The notes: generated by a model from the letters alone, not told the origin. A stretch of DNA of 64,000 nucleotides from Aureobasidium sp. EXF-3400 (GCA_024195585.1 SWBL01000261.1:1-64000), one strand, 5' to 3'. Shown: positions 34,456 to 46,587, counted from the stretch's first letter. A program made the numbers and translations.

Positions 34456-36759
34456 ATGTACAACGCGCATCGTGGCATAGCCGGCGCACCCGCGCCGCCA
34501 AACAGCCGTCTTGTCGAGCTGCTCGAGCAGGTCCGCGCCGAGTTCGAGGCCCAGGGCGGACGTGCAAACGAGTATGAGCATCAGCGTGAGTCGTCCCCGT
34601 TTGTCCTGCAAACAACCTGCCCGCAAGGACGTCACCTACACACACATGTGCTGTCTGCTGTCTTCTTGTAACTATCCGGCGGTTCCCTCTCGTTTCTTCC
34701 TTCTCCATGACCGGAAACATGGCATTCCCCAACCCCGATGTTGTCTATACCGACTATAACGGAAGCTTATACGATTTAGTTGCAAACCAGATCCAGGAGA
34801 TGGAACTTGTTCGCAGTAAGATATTCCAACTCGAGCAGACACACATGTCGATGAAGCAAAAGTATGTTCCTGCCACCCTGTCTCCGTGTCTTGCGACAGT
34901 CGCCAACTAACCTTCCACACAGGTACGAAGAAGACATTTCTCGTTTGCGCCGCGATCTTGAGGCTCGTGGCGGACCGAGCCAGTCTTCGCACACTGGTCC
35001 TTCCCAGCCTCCTCCGCCCTCAATTGGCCATGGCCCCGCCAATCTCTTCCAGGGTATCATGGCCGGCGCTACCGCTCAGGGTGGCCCAGGTCTTGCCCCT
35101 CTTCCTCAAGACGGCCCACCTCAGGGAGTCCCTGCCCATATTCAAGGTCCTCCTGGATTGAACCCTCCTCCCGGTCCTCCTCAACATGCTCCTTTCGGTG
35201 GCTACGGCCAGCCCCCAGCTGGTGTCAATGGTACGATTTACATATCCACCGCATGTCGCTGAGACTAACCCAGCTCTGCAGGATACGGTCCCGCACCACC
35301 CCAGCCTACAGCTTCTCCTGGCCCTGGCAAGCCCCGTACCAACGCTCGTGGCCCTCCTGGTATCCCTGGCACCCCTCAGCAGAACAACGCAAACCCTTAC
35401 CCCGGTTCTCCCGCCATGGCGCGCCCCACCCCTCCTCCAGCTCTCGCTCAGCAGCAGCAGGCTCTTTCTCTACCCCAGCACCAGCAATACGTTCAAGAGC
35501 TTGGTGGTAGCGGCAACCAATTGGTCGACTTGGCCGTTGAAACCCTTCCCAGCAACCTCAAGCGCGAAGGTGAAGACTGGTACGCTGTTTTCAACCCACG
35601 CGTTCGTCGCACTCTGGACGTTGAGCTTGTCCATAACTTGGCCCACCAGAGTGTAGTCTGCTGTGTTCGTTTCAGCCGTGATGGAAGATTCGTTGCTACT
35701 GGTTGCAACCGTTCTGCTCAGATTTTCGATGTCGAGAGTGGACAGCAGGTCAAGCATCTGCAGGATACCAGCCTGCCTCAAGATGGCGACCTGTACATCA
35801 GAAGTGTCTGCTTCAGCCCTGATGGTCAGTACTTGGCCACTGGTGCTGAGGACAAGATCATTCGCGTTCGTACAATCCTCCCTATTCACGTTGACTATCT
35901 GCTGACTCATGACCTTAGATTTGGGAGATTGCCGCTGGTCAGATTCGTCATTCATTTGCTGGTCACGAGCAAGATATTTACTCTCTGGATTACTCGTCTG
36001 ATGGTCGTTATATCGCATCTGGATCTGGCGACAGAACCGTTCGTGTTTGGGACATTCCTAACAACCAGTGTGTTCTTTGCTTGACCATCGAGGACGGCGT
36101 CACCACTGTTGCCATCTCACCAGACAACCGTTTCCTAGCCGCCGGCAGTCTGGACAAGAGCGTGAGAGTCTGGGAGTTGGCCAGCGGAAACCTCCTCGAG
36201 AGACTCGAGGAAGCTGGTGGCAACCCTGGTCACAAGGATAGCGTCTACTCTGTCGCGTTCTCGCCCACTAGCAGAGAACTCGTTTCTGGTAGTTTGGATA
36301 GAACCATCAGAATGTGGGAGCTCCAAAGCCACTACCCTACCAACCAAAACATGCCACCAAGAAACCCTCGTGGAGGCAAGTGTATTCGCACTTTCGAGGG
36401 CCACAAGGTTTGTTCCCCACTTCTGGTACTGAAAATCACATGCTAACAATTCTGTAAAGGACTTCGTTCTCAGTGTCGCGCTTTCGCCTGATGGCGAGTG
36501 GGTTCTGTCTGGCTCAAAAGACAGGGGTGTTCAGTTCTGGAATCCCCAGACTGGTGATGCCCAACTCATGCTTCAAGGACATAAGAATTCCGTCATTTCA
36601 GTGGCACCCAGCCCTGTCCAAGGCGGTTTGTTCGCTACTGGAAGTGGAGACATGCGTGCGAGAATTTGGAGGTTTGTTCCATTCTACCATCCTGATCAAC
36701 AATGGTTCCCTGACTGACCATGTTATAGATTCTCGAGATACGACCCCTCGCGCGGTTGA
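34456..36759 (+). CDS. TUP1: General transcriptional co-repressor Tup1 (RcoA/Groucho-like)
   Basis: Seven exons (34456-34585, 34780-34861, 34923-35230, 35282-35865, 35919-36407, 36460-36671, 36729-36759) give 611 residues. The N-terminal tetramerisation/Ssn6-binding helix reads [16 protein letters not shown], then [19 protein letters not shown] and [20 protein letters not shown] Pro/Gly/Gln-rich linker (about 95-285) precedes a seven-bladed WD40 propeller: [72 protein letters not shown] and so on. It ends [14 protein letters not shown], the conserved Tup1 C-terminus. Works with Ssn6 (Cyc8) in the nucleus. Introns 4, 5 and 6 use GTTCGT, GTTTGT and GTTTGT donors instead of GTAAGT-like ones; each is still the only in-frame choice. 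Confidence 0.95.
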
Positions 36760-37643
36760 GCAGCTGGAACCAAATGATATGTCCAGAGTCAAATTTTCTG
36801 GATATCCACGTACATTGTTTTCAATCTCGTTTTCATTTGCTCACCTTCTGGTTGTTCTTACTCGGTATATGTGTCTAGCCGCTACATGGCAGACAAGGAC
36901 AGGAAGAGTTGCATCAAGATGGAAAGACCGAAGAACAAAGAAGGAGAGGAATGATGGGAGTCTAGTAAGGCAAAAACACAGGAAGGAGTGTTATGCATCA
37001 ATGGTTCATGAATACCGACATTTTGAGGTTATGGGTACGTCTCACATCAAGAGCATATAGCTCAATGTGCAGAGAGAGATTGGCTTAGCACCTCTTTTGT
37101 AGCTTTCTCGGATCCTGTATCGATCAATTTATTTTATACCCTTTTCTCTTCCTCGCCCTCTGAAGACTTTTGCTGTATAGAGAACTTGTAGTGAGAAGAT
37201 GTGTGCGGGTCTGTAGCTATTTGTACAAGTCAAAGCATGGATAAAAACTATGGGCTGATTGCTTGCTGGTTGTCGAGCTGCTTGGTTTTGGAACATTCAT
37301 GGCTGAGGCTCAAGGGAGCGGCTCGAGCGCCAAGATGACCAAAACGTGGGAAGTCGCATTCGACCTGAGGAGGAAGCTGCTCTTGCCCGGCATCTTCTCA
37401 CTCTGTCCACTTCGTCAGGCAGCAGAACCTTGTACTCGAGCGTGCCTTCCCAGTCCGAACCAAAAGGCGAATCGAACTTGTCATTATTATTGTCGGTCGA
37501 GTTTTTGTCCGACACCCACCCACCATCGAGAAAAACACCCGTCTTCGGGACCAGCGTTAACTCCGAAACGCGATCGCGCGCATACAGCCCATACCATCTT
37601 TCGAGCAGTCGACAGGTTGTCGCACAGCTGTCTAGTCGCGGTC
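36760..37643. other. Intergenic region upstream of the Zn2Cys6 regulator
   Basis: 884 bp holding TUP1 3' sequence and the next promoter. Open frames through this area overlap TUP1 or the first exon of the regulator and are not called. Nothing else recognised. Confidence 0.35.
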
Positions 37644-40445
37644 ATGACACCCACGCCACCGACGACCAATTCTTCGACCGGCGCGTCCCCCGACAATGGC
37701 CAGTATCGCGTGGTGCGCAAGAGGAACCGAATCCCTCTCTCATGCGGGCCTTGTAGACATAGAAAGTGAGTTTTGTCGCAAAGCATTTGGTTACAGGCAT
37801 CTGACTGCTGTTGGAGATTGAAGTGTAACCGTGGACACCCTTGCGACAACTGCACCAAACGCGGCGACACGTCCTCATGTGTCTATGCCTCTCCCAGTGC
37901 TCGCAAGAAGCCCGGCATCCACCATGTACCCACCGGCACCCCCGACGACATGCAGAATCGCATCGATCGACTCGAGAGTCTGGTCCTTTCTCTCATGACC
38001 AACGGCTCTCAAGCTGCTGGCCCCTCGGCTGCACATGCTGCCATCAACTCGAGCAGGAGCAACAGTCTTGGTACCTCGATCAGCATGCCCTTGGACCCTC
38101 ACAGAGACAGCATCAGAGAAGTCGAAGGAGAAGACAGCGATATCAACGACGTCGCTCAAGACATCGGTATCATGAAGATTGACGGTGCAAAGGCTTTCTT
38201 CGTACCCGACGCGCATTGGTATGCCATCTTGTCCGACATTGCTGAGGTTAAGAATTACTTTGCCAGTCACAAGGAGCAATTCTCAGAACAATCCAGAAAG
38301 ATCCAGGCTTCAAGAGACGATGATGCTTCAGGCTCGTTCCTGTTCAAGGGCCCGAGGCTGAACAACAAGACCGAGGTCCTTGTTACCATGCCCGACAAGA
38401 ACGCTGTCGACGATTTGGTGAAACGCTACTTCCAGTCTTACGATCCAGCTGTCCGTGAGTATACGCTACAAACCCTTCGATCTGCCCTCGGAAACTGACT
38501 CTAACAGACATCATCCACGGTCCGACTTTCCAAGGACAATACGACAGACACTGGCAAAACCCTAACGAGACACCCGTTACCTTCCTCGCCTTGCTATACG
38601 GCATGATGACCCTCGCCTTGCAATCGTACACTAGGGCAGGCGACGAGCCTCCGGAATACCAGAGCAGATCGCACGACCTGTCCATCTCCTTCAAGCGTCT
38701 CACAGCACAATGTATTGTGCTTGCAGACGTCACCCTGCCAATGCCACAACTGGTCGAGGCTCTCATACTGCACATTCAAGCCGAGCACAGTAGCAGCAAT
38801 GATGCCGAGACTGGTATTCTCTTGCTTGTCAACTTGTGTACGCGTCTTGCCATGCGTATGGGTTACCATAGAGATTCTGGTCCTTATTCCAGTGTTTCGC
38901 CATTTACTGCCGAGATGAGACGACGAGTCTGGGCTTTCATCCGCCAGGCTGATTTGCTCTTCTCGTGCCAATTTGGCCTTCCTCCGATCGTTCGCTCCGA
39001 CGCCACTGACTCCGACCTCCCGCACAATATCTTTGACGATGAGTTTACAGAGGACATGAAAACGCTACCTCCTTCTCGCCCTGAATCAGAGGTTACTCCC
39101 GCATCATACATGATCGCTAAAGCTCGATTGATATCCTGCTTCGGCCAGATTGTCGATCGCATTCAATCAGTGAACTCGCCACCAGCCTATGAGGAGATCA
39201 TGAAACTGGATGCTCAGCTCCGCGAGGCTCGTGCTCAAATTCCTCCTCACCTTCAGATGAAGCCTCCTTCGGAGCTGGCCACAGCGGCCCCAAACCTGAT
39301 TATGCAAACATACGCCCTGGAGCTGGTCTATCTCAAGTCGCAATGCATGTTGCACCGCAAGTTCATTGCTAGAGGACGTGACTCGCCGCGTTACGCATAC
39401 TCTAGACGAACTTGCATTGACGCTTCCATGGAGATGCTCAATCATCAAGCTACCCTGTACTTGGAGTCACGAGATGGAGGCAAGCTGCGCTCAGTCAAGT
39501 GGTCCATCTCCTCACTTACAACCCACGACTTCTTGCTTGCAGCCATGATTGTGTGCCTTGATCTTTACCACACCTCTGAATCTGACAGAAGTGTGATCAA
39601 GACTTCTTCGTCAAACCCTTCTTCCCCTTTGACCGGGGATGTGTGGACGCAAGACCGAAGAGAGCAGATGATCGTAGCGCTTCAGCACTGTGCTTCCATC
39701 TGGGAGAGCTTGCGGGATAAGAGTATGGAAGCATACAAAGCATCTACGCAGCTTCGCGTCATGCTGGGTAAACTCAGAGCACAGGAACAGCAACAAACAG
39801 CAATGATCGGTGGTAGAGAGCAGCAGATGCGTAACTCTAACCAATACGGTATGCGTGGCCACTCATTTGGTGCCTTCCCTAACGGCCAAGTGTCTGACAT
39901 TGTCGAAGACGAGGTGCCACCCGAACACTCTGCTGCGATGACCCTGGGCCTGCTGTCATCCGGTGGTGTAAGTCCAAATGCTGGATTCGCCTCAAACGCC
40001 CCTGGATCGCTCAGTATGGAGACACGCGGATATCCAGCCAGTATGGCCGGCTTGCTCAACGAGCCTATGTCTGAGCGCTCAGGCCTGACACCACAGTACA
40101 GTGGGGTGGACGTTAACGGCGCACAAGCTGTTCAAGGTGCTGTGTCTCCATTCACGCAGCTATTCGGTGGCGCTGCACCAGAGGTAGATTGGGTAAGTAT
40201 TGCATCATGGCATGATTATCAAGAGACGCAAAACTAATCTGAGACAGGGTGCGTGGGACTCATATGTCCAGGGCGACCCCATGCAAATGTGGTCGATGAA
40301 CCTCGAAACCAACCCATTGGACAGCCAACAAGCCCAACAGCAGCAGGCGCAACAACAGGCACAGCAGCAGTTGGCTCAACAGGCTCAGCAAGCGAGTATG
40401 AACAACATGTTCATGGGCCCTGCGGGCGCAGCCAACATGATGTGA
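37644..40445 (+). CDS. Zn2Cys6 fungal-specific transcription factor with Gln-rich tail
   Basis: Four exons (37644-37765, 37817-38454, 38508-40192, 40248-40445) give 880 residues. The binuclear zinc cluster CGPCRHRKLKCNRGHPCDNC...C spans residues 34-62 and is interrupted by intron 1, whose first-exon AA plus A restores Lys. The fungal_trans middle domain (about 240-560) includes HIIHGPTF, ILLLVNLCTRLAMRMGYHRD and RRRVWAFIRQADLLFSCQFG. The last exon encodes a Gln/Ala-rich tail (QQAQQQQAQQQAQQQ) typical of activation domains. Retention of intron 3 would replace this tail with a 15-residue ending. Target genes unknown. Confidence 0.92.
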
Positions 40446-40685
40446 AAAGAAAGCGATGAATGGGATTAACGCGACGAATGAATCAGTGAGTTAAATGCGG
40501 GAAAATGTATCACATGAGCATGAGGCGTTCTTGTTCGGGCTGGCTGTGTTGGTTGCTTGGGAGCAAGGTATGCGTTCACACAAGATGGTCAAGAGGACGT
40601 GGAGAATAATTCGTTTGACGTTCGTGGCTATGGTTATTTTTGAGAAGCAGATGGTTGCTCCTGCTAGAAGACACAAAATTCATCT

Positions 40686-41269
40686 TTACTTGTAATCAGA
40701 GTTCGGGTAACCGCCCTTGTCAACGGGGTTGGCAGGACCTCCTCTTTGGCCCAATACACCAGCGACGTCGACCTCCTCCTTCTTCTGTGCCTTGATGTCC
40801 TCCCTGGCCTCCTTCTGCTCCTCCTTCTTGCGATCCAGGTCAGAAGCCATGTCGGGTGCTGCTCCAGTGGCTCCTGGCTTTCGGTCGACGATATCTGCGA
40901 CCTTTCCTTCGCCAGGAGCAGCCATTTGTTCACCATCGAGCTCATTGTTTCTGCCGACGGATTCGTGCGTCTCGCCCTTGGCTTCTTCACCAGGGGGTGC
41001 ACCTCGGATTCCGCGAGCTACTGAAGTAGGGGTGGCTTCGGACTGAGAGTGTGCTTGCTCGGAGGGGATACGCTTGTCGCTGTTGGGTGTTAGTGGTGCT
41101 GGAGAGGACAAACACATGATTTCTGCACATACATCGCGGGAGAGTCATCGTTTTGGTTTGCTTGAGCCTTTTCTGCGGGCTCTTTTGTGGCAGGGTTGCC
41201 GGCAGTGGTGTATGCTGCGTCCAAGTTGGGCTGCGAAGGACCCTTGGGATCGAGACCGGAGGAAGACAT
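40686..41269 (-). CDS. Uncharacterised acidic, disordered protein
   Basis: Two exons (41269-41133, 41079-40686) give 176 residues. Composition is hydrophilic, rich in Glu, Lys, Ala, Gln and Gly, with no transmembrane helix or signal peptide; a charged helix-like stretch (DLDRKKEEQKEAREDIKAQKKEE) could form a short coiled coil. Similar Gly/Pro-rich ends (GQRGGPANPVDKGGYP) occur in small conserved fungal proteins of unknown role. The phase-2 intron restores Ile at AT|C. I do not recognise a functional family. Confidence 0.75.
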
Positions 41270-41592
41270 GATTGTGATGGTTCAGAGGTAGTATGATGGT
41301 ATGTGAGTGGTATTCACGGGATTGTGGCAGCAATTGGATCTATAATATAACAGGGGGATGCAATAGAAGAGCTATTCTGCCGATAAGAGGTCAAGCCCGC
41401 TGTTGGTCGTCGTCGCTTGTCACTCTTCTGCCGCCCGCATCGTCATGCTTTCCCCACCAAAATCGACGTCATGGCTCATCATGAGCTCGAGGTTGTCTAC
41501 CGCGTACAAAGGCCTCTTCTTCTCATCCGTTTTTCACTGTACTTCACATATCTGAATATCACACATATCAGAACCACATACACACATTCACA
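41270..41592. promoter_or_regulatory. Divergent intergenic region
   Basis: 323 bp between the acidic-protein start and the NAD(P)H-hydrate dehydratase start; includes TATAATATAA at about 41341-41350. Nothing else seen. Confidence 0.35.
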
Positions 41593-42611
41593 ATGGCATC
41601 TCGCAAGGAAATCATCAGCAAGATCTATAAGATCGTCCCTCCCATGCTCGAGAGCTTCCACAAGGGTATTTTGAGCCTCATCCAAAACTCTATACAAGAA
41701 ACCCAATTGACTTTTGTGTAACAGGTCAACTCGGTCGCGTGGCTGTCATTGGTGGTAGCGAAGACTACACTGGTGCCCCCTACTTCTCTGGTATGGCCTC
41801 TGCAAAGCTCGGTGCCGATATGTCACACGTCATCTGCGAGCCTGGTGCTGGCCAGGTCATCAAGACCTACTCTCCCAACCTCATGGTCCACCCATACATG
41901 CGTCAAAGCAAGAACATGAAGGAGGGCGAGACCATCGACAACATCTCAAAGACTGTTACCGACATGCTGTCCCGTCTCCACGTCGTTGTCATTGGTCCTG
42001 GTCTTGGTCGTGACGAGGCCATGCAAGAGACTTGCGCTCGTGTCATCATCGAGGCCCGCAAGCAGGGTATTCCCTTCATCGTTGATGCCGATGGTCTCTT
42101 CATCATCCAGAACAGACCCGAGTTGGTCGAGGGCTGCACCGAGTGCATCCTCACACCCAATGTTGTCGAGTTCGGTCGTCTGGCGAAGACAAAGGGCATC
42201 GACGCCAGCGGTGACCCTACAAAGCTGTGCGAGGAATTGGCCAAGGCATTCGGCGGCCCTACCATCATCCAAAAGGGTGCCAAGGACTACATCTCAAACG
42301 GCAAGGTCACCTTTGTCAACGACAACGAGGGTGGTCTCAAGCGTTCAGGCGGTCAAGGTGACACTCTCACTGGTTCCCTCGCCACTCTTCTCGCCTATAG
42401 AAAGGCCTACCACGACAAGCTTTGGGACCACGAGAACGACCTTTCCGAGCCCGAGACTTTGGCTCTGGTTGCCTACGGTGGCAGTGCCATCACCAGAGAG
42501 TGCTCTCGTCTCGCATACAAGGAGAAGGGTCGTTCGCTGCAGGCCGGTGACTTGACCGAGCACGTCCACACCGCTTTCCTCAACACAATCGGCGAAAAGA
42601 CAAAGATCTAA
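41593..42611 (+). CDS. ATP-dependent (S)-NAD(P)H-hydrate dehydratase (CARKD/NNRD)
   Basis: Two exons (41593-41665, 41725-42611), 319 residues. Ribokinase-like fold with [22 protein letters not shown] near the start, [33 protein letters not shown] and the terminal [16 protein letters not shown] phosphate/anion motif. The enzyme repairs hydrated NADH and NADPH using ATP and is present in the cytosol and often in mitochondria. The N-terminus [17 protein letters not shown] has no clear presequence. Homologue of yeast Ykl151c. Intron is phase 1. Confidence 0.95.
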
Positions 42612-43930
42612 ACGCCTGTAATGACTTTCTTGACGGCTTGAACCAAAATATTCCTTTACTCTTTTTATTTTAATGTAGCGTTTATATCATGAAGACAAAT
42701 GATCATGACCTTCTTATGAGCCTTGATTCTCTCCATTTGTGTGTAATTTGTGCAACTTTTATGCAATGAAACATGAGCATATGCTCTACTGTCGATATGG
42801 ATAATGCTTCAAAAGGGGGTGCACGATATCACTCAGTGTTGTTATATCCGACCTCTGATTACATACTGGTTACTATCTGTTCTATCGGCGGTCTTGGTGT
42901 TGTTGGTAATCATCCTTTTTACTAGAACACCGAAGACTCGTAAAAGCCATGGTTCGTAACTACGGAAAGAGCTTGACACAGCCTGTTTTTTTTGTACAAG
43001 CACACTGAACGTCAACCACTACACGTTTCAGAGACTTTCGTTAGCAGAGAGTCTTCCCAAGTTCTCACAGCAGGTATCAAAGTATAGTTGATTGGGAATA
43101 TAGCTTCGTGGCGTATCAGATACATTTTCCCATTCACAGACAGGGTCGTCCCCATAGCAACATCGACTTTCGAAATCTTTGGAGTCCAGTTGCGGCTCTT
43201 CAACCTGCCACCTCGCCCCGAGAGCCTCCTGCACCTCTATTCGGCGCGTGATACCCACACTGTTTCTCTGCATCGGCATCTCGTTAGTATCCCTCTATCA
43301 TCACCGTGTGCGATCTTTGGAGCAGGTTCCTGCAAGCTCTTAACTTGACGCTCTAGGAAGCGACCACTTCGTGCTCCATCCTAATCAGGACGTGGAAGTA
43401 CAAGCTAACGGCCAAAAACGACATCTTTATAGCGTCACTATGCAGTCAAGTTTACGAACAGCGAAGAACCAAGACCAAAAGCAGAGGTTTAGGAAGTGCA
43501 GATCGTGGAGAAAGGTCCTTTAACACGTTGATCTAGGGAAATAGTGGAACCGTAGGTACGGTCCGTCGAGTTCACCATCGTTGTTCTTCAGACGTTTTCA
43601 GCTCCCGCACTGGGAAGCTTGAGCTGCAAAGCATGTATGATCAGCGTAAGAAGAATTGATTATCCTGGTGGTTTTGCTGTGAGAGGAAAGATGAACCCAC
43701 AATGCCAATGATCCTGGTTTGATGACGCTACAGCCTTCACAACTTGGAATCGTCGATCAGCTGGGGTGGTTGGAGTTTCATGGAATAATAAAGGCGCAAC
43801 AGCCCCATGATTCTCCGAGAGCGCGGCACCATATCAACCATAGCTCTTCATCTCTGCCACTACACATTACATCAGCTGTCAGCTACCATCAGTCAAGATT
43901 TCAAAAAAGACACGGAACAAGAAACATAAA
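42612..43930. other. Intergenic region
   Basis: 1319 bp between co-directional genes; AT-rich in the first 400 bp. Frames at 43012-43348 on both strands overlap and lack coding character. Nothing recognised. Confidence 0.35.
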
Positions 43931-44262
43931 ATGGCAGACAAGGTGTAAGTTTGTCCTTTCCAGCCTCATCTTACTCACCCCCAAAGCTTCGAGAGGCGTC
44001 GAAGACTGATGCGAGAAACCACAGCACACAAAACACACCCGATGTCGCAAAGGAGCCATTGCCCTCTGGTCGCAACCCCCTCAACAACAACCCAGGCAAC
44101 CAGTTGAGTCAGCGCGAGCCTTCAGACGCCAAGGCAGGAGACGACGGCAAGAAGAAGGAAGACAGAGATTCGAGCTTGAAGATTAAGATCGAGCTTGATT
44201 TGGAAGTTGAAGTACACCTTACTGCTAGAATTAAGGGTGATATTACTATCGGTCTTTTGTAG
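43931..44262 (+). CDS. Small conserved fungal protein of unknown function
   Basis: Two exons (43931-43944, 44025-44262) give 83 residues. The first exon is 14 nt (MADK plus two bases of Val). The middle is hydrophilic and low-complexity; the last 30 residues (SLKIKIELDLEVEVHLTARI, then KGDITIGLL) form alternating charged/hydrophobic beta-like pattern that I associate with small proteins found across Pezizomycotina, function unknown. There is no signal peptide or membrane segment. The phase-2 intron restores Val. Confidence 0.75.
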
Positions 44263-44613
44263 AGAATTGTTGTTGGAGATCAGTAATGTTGGTGGAGAGT
44301 ATGGATTGTATACAATGGTTGTGGAAGAGACTAGATTGTAGATATCATGAACAATTTATCGGAGTATACCCAACACATTTGCGCGCTTCAGACATCTGCT
44401 ACGACTAAAGCACAGGTGACCATGTGTAACCATACCTCACGCGCAGATGGTGTCCATCAAATGCAATCGTGTCGAGAAAATGACATCACGGAGATTTTTC
44501 GGGCGCGCCAGAAACCATATTTTGCGGGTGCTACTTGAGCAAGTATATAAAGAGAAGTCCACAGTAGCAACTGTACCTTAGCATAATAACTCAACACATA
44601 CTCAACCGGATTC
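44263..44613. promoter_or_regulatory. Promoter with TATA box
   Basis: 351 bp. TATATAAA at 44544-44551 lies about 63 bp upstream of the start at 44614, a spacing usual for inducible fungal promoters. Confidence 0.5.
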
Positions 44614-45609
44614 ATGGTCTTTGGTATCCTAACAGCCGTAGCGGCATGCCCAGCAATCGTTGGAACGACGGAAGCAATCCGTCAAGGACAACGTTCAAAT
44701 GCTCGTGAGGAACATCGAGGCCGGAAATCAAACTTGACAATTGCTTTGCCGGTCAGGAATTCTTACAGCGAACGATTTGACGGAGCAATGGTTGTGCTGA
44801 AAGACAACAAACTATACATCGATACTGAACATTCCCGACTCGGTGCCAACATGGCTCATCCATTTTCTGGCTATTATCTACCCATACCATGGATAGGCGA
44901 CAAGTGGAAGAAAGCAGGGTTCAGAAATGGCGAAGGAATGGTCACCACCATCAGTGATGATCCACCTTTTCTGAACTGGGTTTACTTGGACCGGAATACA
45001 CACGAGGTCAAATACGGCATACGTGTCGAAGCAGAATCCCATCACGTCGGTCCTTGGGATTGTACACCTATTGATCGCCGTTTGACCTTTGAAGGATGGG
45101 AAGGCTTTGTCATTGTACAAGAAGACGAAGACAGCGATTTGTGGGCACTGTATTTTGACCGCGACGACGATGGCTTGCGAGGTGAAGGCAAAGTGGGCAC
45201 TCAAGACAAGAGAATGCTCTTGGTCGAGGTATCGAGGAAAGAGATGCGAAGGACGAAGTTGGTCTCAGACGAGGAGAGGATTACACGGATTCGAGAGCAA
45301 GCGGACAAGGAGAAAAGACGAGCAGAAGCAGAACTCGAGGTTGCACCGATTACACCGACGGAAGAAGAACCGTCGCAAAGTTCAAGCACACAACCTGCAC
45401 AGAGCGATGCGAACACTTCGAATGCTGATACCAAGACGGAGGACAACGAGAACAAACACGAGAACAGAACTGGAGCTGGAGTAACCACTCATCACGGCAA
45501 CGCCTCGAGTGAGTCTGTTGATCAGGAGTCGTCACAGTCTTCCAGCTCATATCACACCGCATGCTATGAGATATCTTCCGAGACCCAGAGCAGCACCACG
45601 ACCTGGTGA
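44614..45609 (+). CDS. Uncharacterised conserved fungal protein with acidic Ser/Thr-rich tail
   Basis: Single exon, 331 residues. The start MVFGILTAVAACPAIVGTTEAI is hydrophobic and may be a signal anchor or short membrane segment, followed by QGQRSNAREEHRGRKSN. Residues 40-205 form a compact domain with conserved-looking motifs (FDGAMVVLKDNKLYID, YYLPIPWIGDKW, WDCTPIDRRLTFEGWEGFV, LWALYFDRDDDGL). The last 110 residues are low-complexity, rich in Glu, Ser, Thr and Gln. I recall similar proteins in many filamentous ascomycetes but no known function. A TATA box upstream suggests regulated expression. Confidence 0.82.
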   Translation: MVFGILTAVAACPAIVGTTEAIRQGQRSNAREEHRGRKSNLTIALPVRNSYSERFDGAMVVLKDNKLYIDTEHSRLGANMAHPFSGYYLPIPWIGDKWKKAGFRNGEGMVTTISDDPPFLNWVYLDRNTHEVKYGIRVEAESHHVGPWDCTPIDRRLTFEGWEGFVIVQEDEDSDLWALYFDRDDDGLRGEGKVGTQDKRMLLVEVSRKEMRRTKLVSDEERITRIREQADKEKRRAEAELEVAPITPTEEEPSQSSSTQPAQSDANTSNADTKTEDNENKHENRTGAGVTTHHGNASSESVDQESSQSSSSYHTACYEISSETQSSTTTW

Positions 45610-46179
45610 TAGACGGATTCGCAGCTGAGGAACATAACTTTCACGCCAACTCTATGATTGTACGGTATCCCTCAAGCGAGTCCATATTCAGAAAATGGTT
45701 ATTCGCACCGAGACGTTGACGCTGATGTTCGTATCTGGATATAGGGCTCGGAAGCACTTACCCTCAGCCACCACAACAAGTTTCCAGGCAGTCGCCAAAG
45801 AAGCTCTTGTCTCTCTCCTTTTCAGGCAGACAGGCATCGCACCTTCCCAATACATTCACATCAGAGACCTTGCGTACGTAAAATTCGCGATAAGGAAAAA
45901 TGTTTGTGGAGCGCAACACGAAATGTCCATACCAAATTTCCACCGTGCGCCTCCACCAAGCTTCATTCGGTACTCGGCCGAGGCATATATAAGGCCATAC
46001 CTGGCTCTGGCACAAGCTTTTATAGTGGTCTAGACCGCTCAAGTCGTGAAGAGGCACAGTCGAGTTGTCTATATCAACAAGTCGTCAACCAGTTCAGGAT
46101 CGTCTCTATATCTCAAATTCCACCATCTCTCATAACTTCTACTACCACAAATCCTAACAACCTCGTCAATATATCAAAG
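45610..46179. promoter_or_regulatory. Promoter and 5' leader with TATA box
   Basis: 570 bp. TATATAAG at 45986-45993; no ATG occurs between about 46020 and 46180, so 46180 is the likely first start codon after a leader of roughly 150 nt. Confidence 0.45.
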
Positions 46180-46587
46180 ATGTACAACACAATGAACACA
46201 ACCACAACCAACACCACCACATCAAAATGCCCCGACTTTCTGGAAAGCCCACCCAACATGACCGACCCCAGTTTCTGCGCTTTGGGGTCTTGCGGCAACA
46301 ACACAGCCATCATGCACATGTGCTGTAATGGCGCTGCCGTCGTGCCTTACTATTACGACTCTGGGTTTCCAGGCGAACACAACGAAACTTCTGGATATGC
46401 GAATTGGTGTCATGTTGACAATGAGGCGGGTGCCCGGGCTTGGAGTAGTTGTACCAGCGATTATGGTGCGGTCAAGGGTATGTGTGGGTATCCTACTGAG
46501 AAGAAGAGTGGTGCTGGGATGGAGAGGGAGGTTGGTGGTGTGATGGGGTTGGTGAGCTTGGTTGTTTTGTTACATGCTCTGTTCTGA
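46180..46587 (+). CDS. Small cysteine-rich protein with C-terminal hydrophobic anchor
   Basis: Single exon, 135 residues. The N-terminus is Thr/Asn-rich (NTMNTTTTNTTTSK). Residues 17-100 hold eight cysteines, including a CC pair (MHMCCNG), and several N-x-S/T sites (NMT, NNT, NET). The C-terminus is a hydrophobic stretch (VGGVMGLVSLVVLLHALF) like a GPI signal or tail anchor. Unexpectedly no N-terminal signal peptide is visible, and no upstream exon that could provide one was found. Orphan to me; could be a surface protein whose first exon I missed, or a tail-anchored protein. Confidence 0.6.
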   Translation: MYNTMNTTTTNTTTSKCPDFLESPPNMTDPSFCALGSCGNNTAIMHMCCNGAAVVPYYYDSGFPGEHNETSGYANWCHVDNEAGARAWSSCTSDYGAVKGMCGYPTEKKSGAGMEREVGGVMGLVSLVVLLHALF

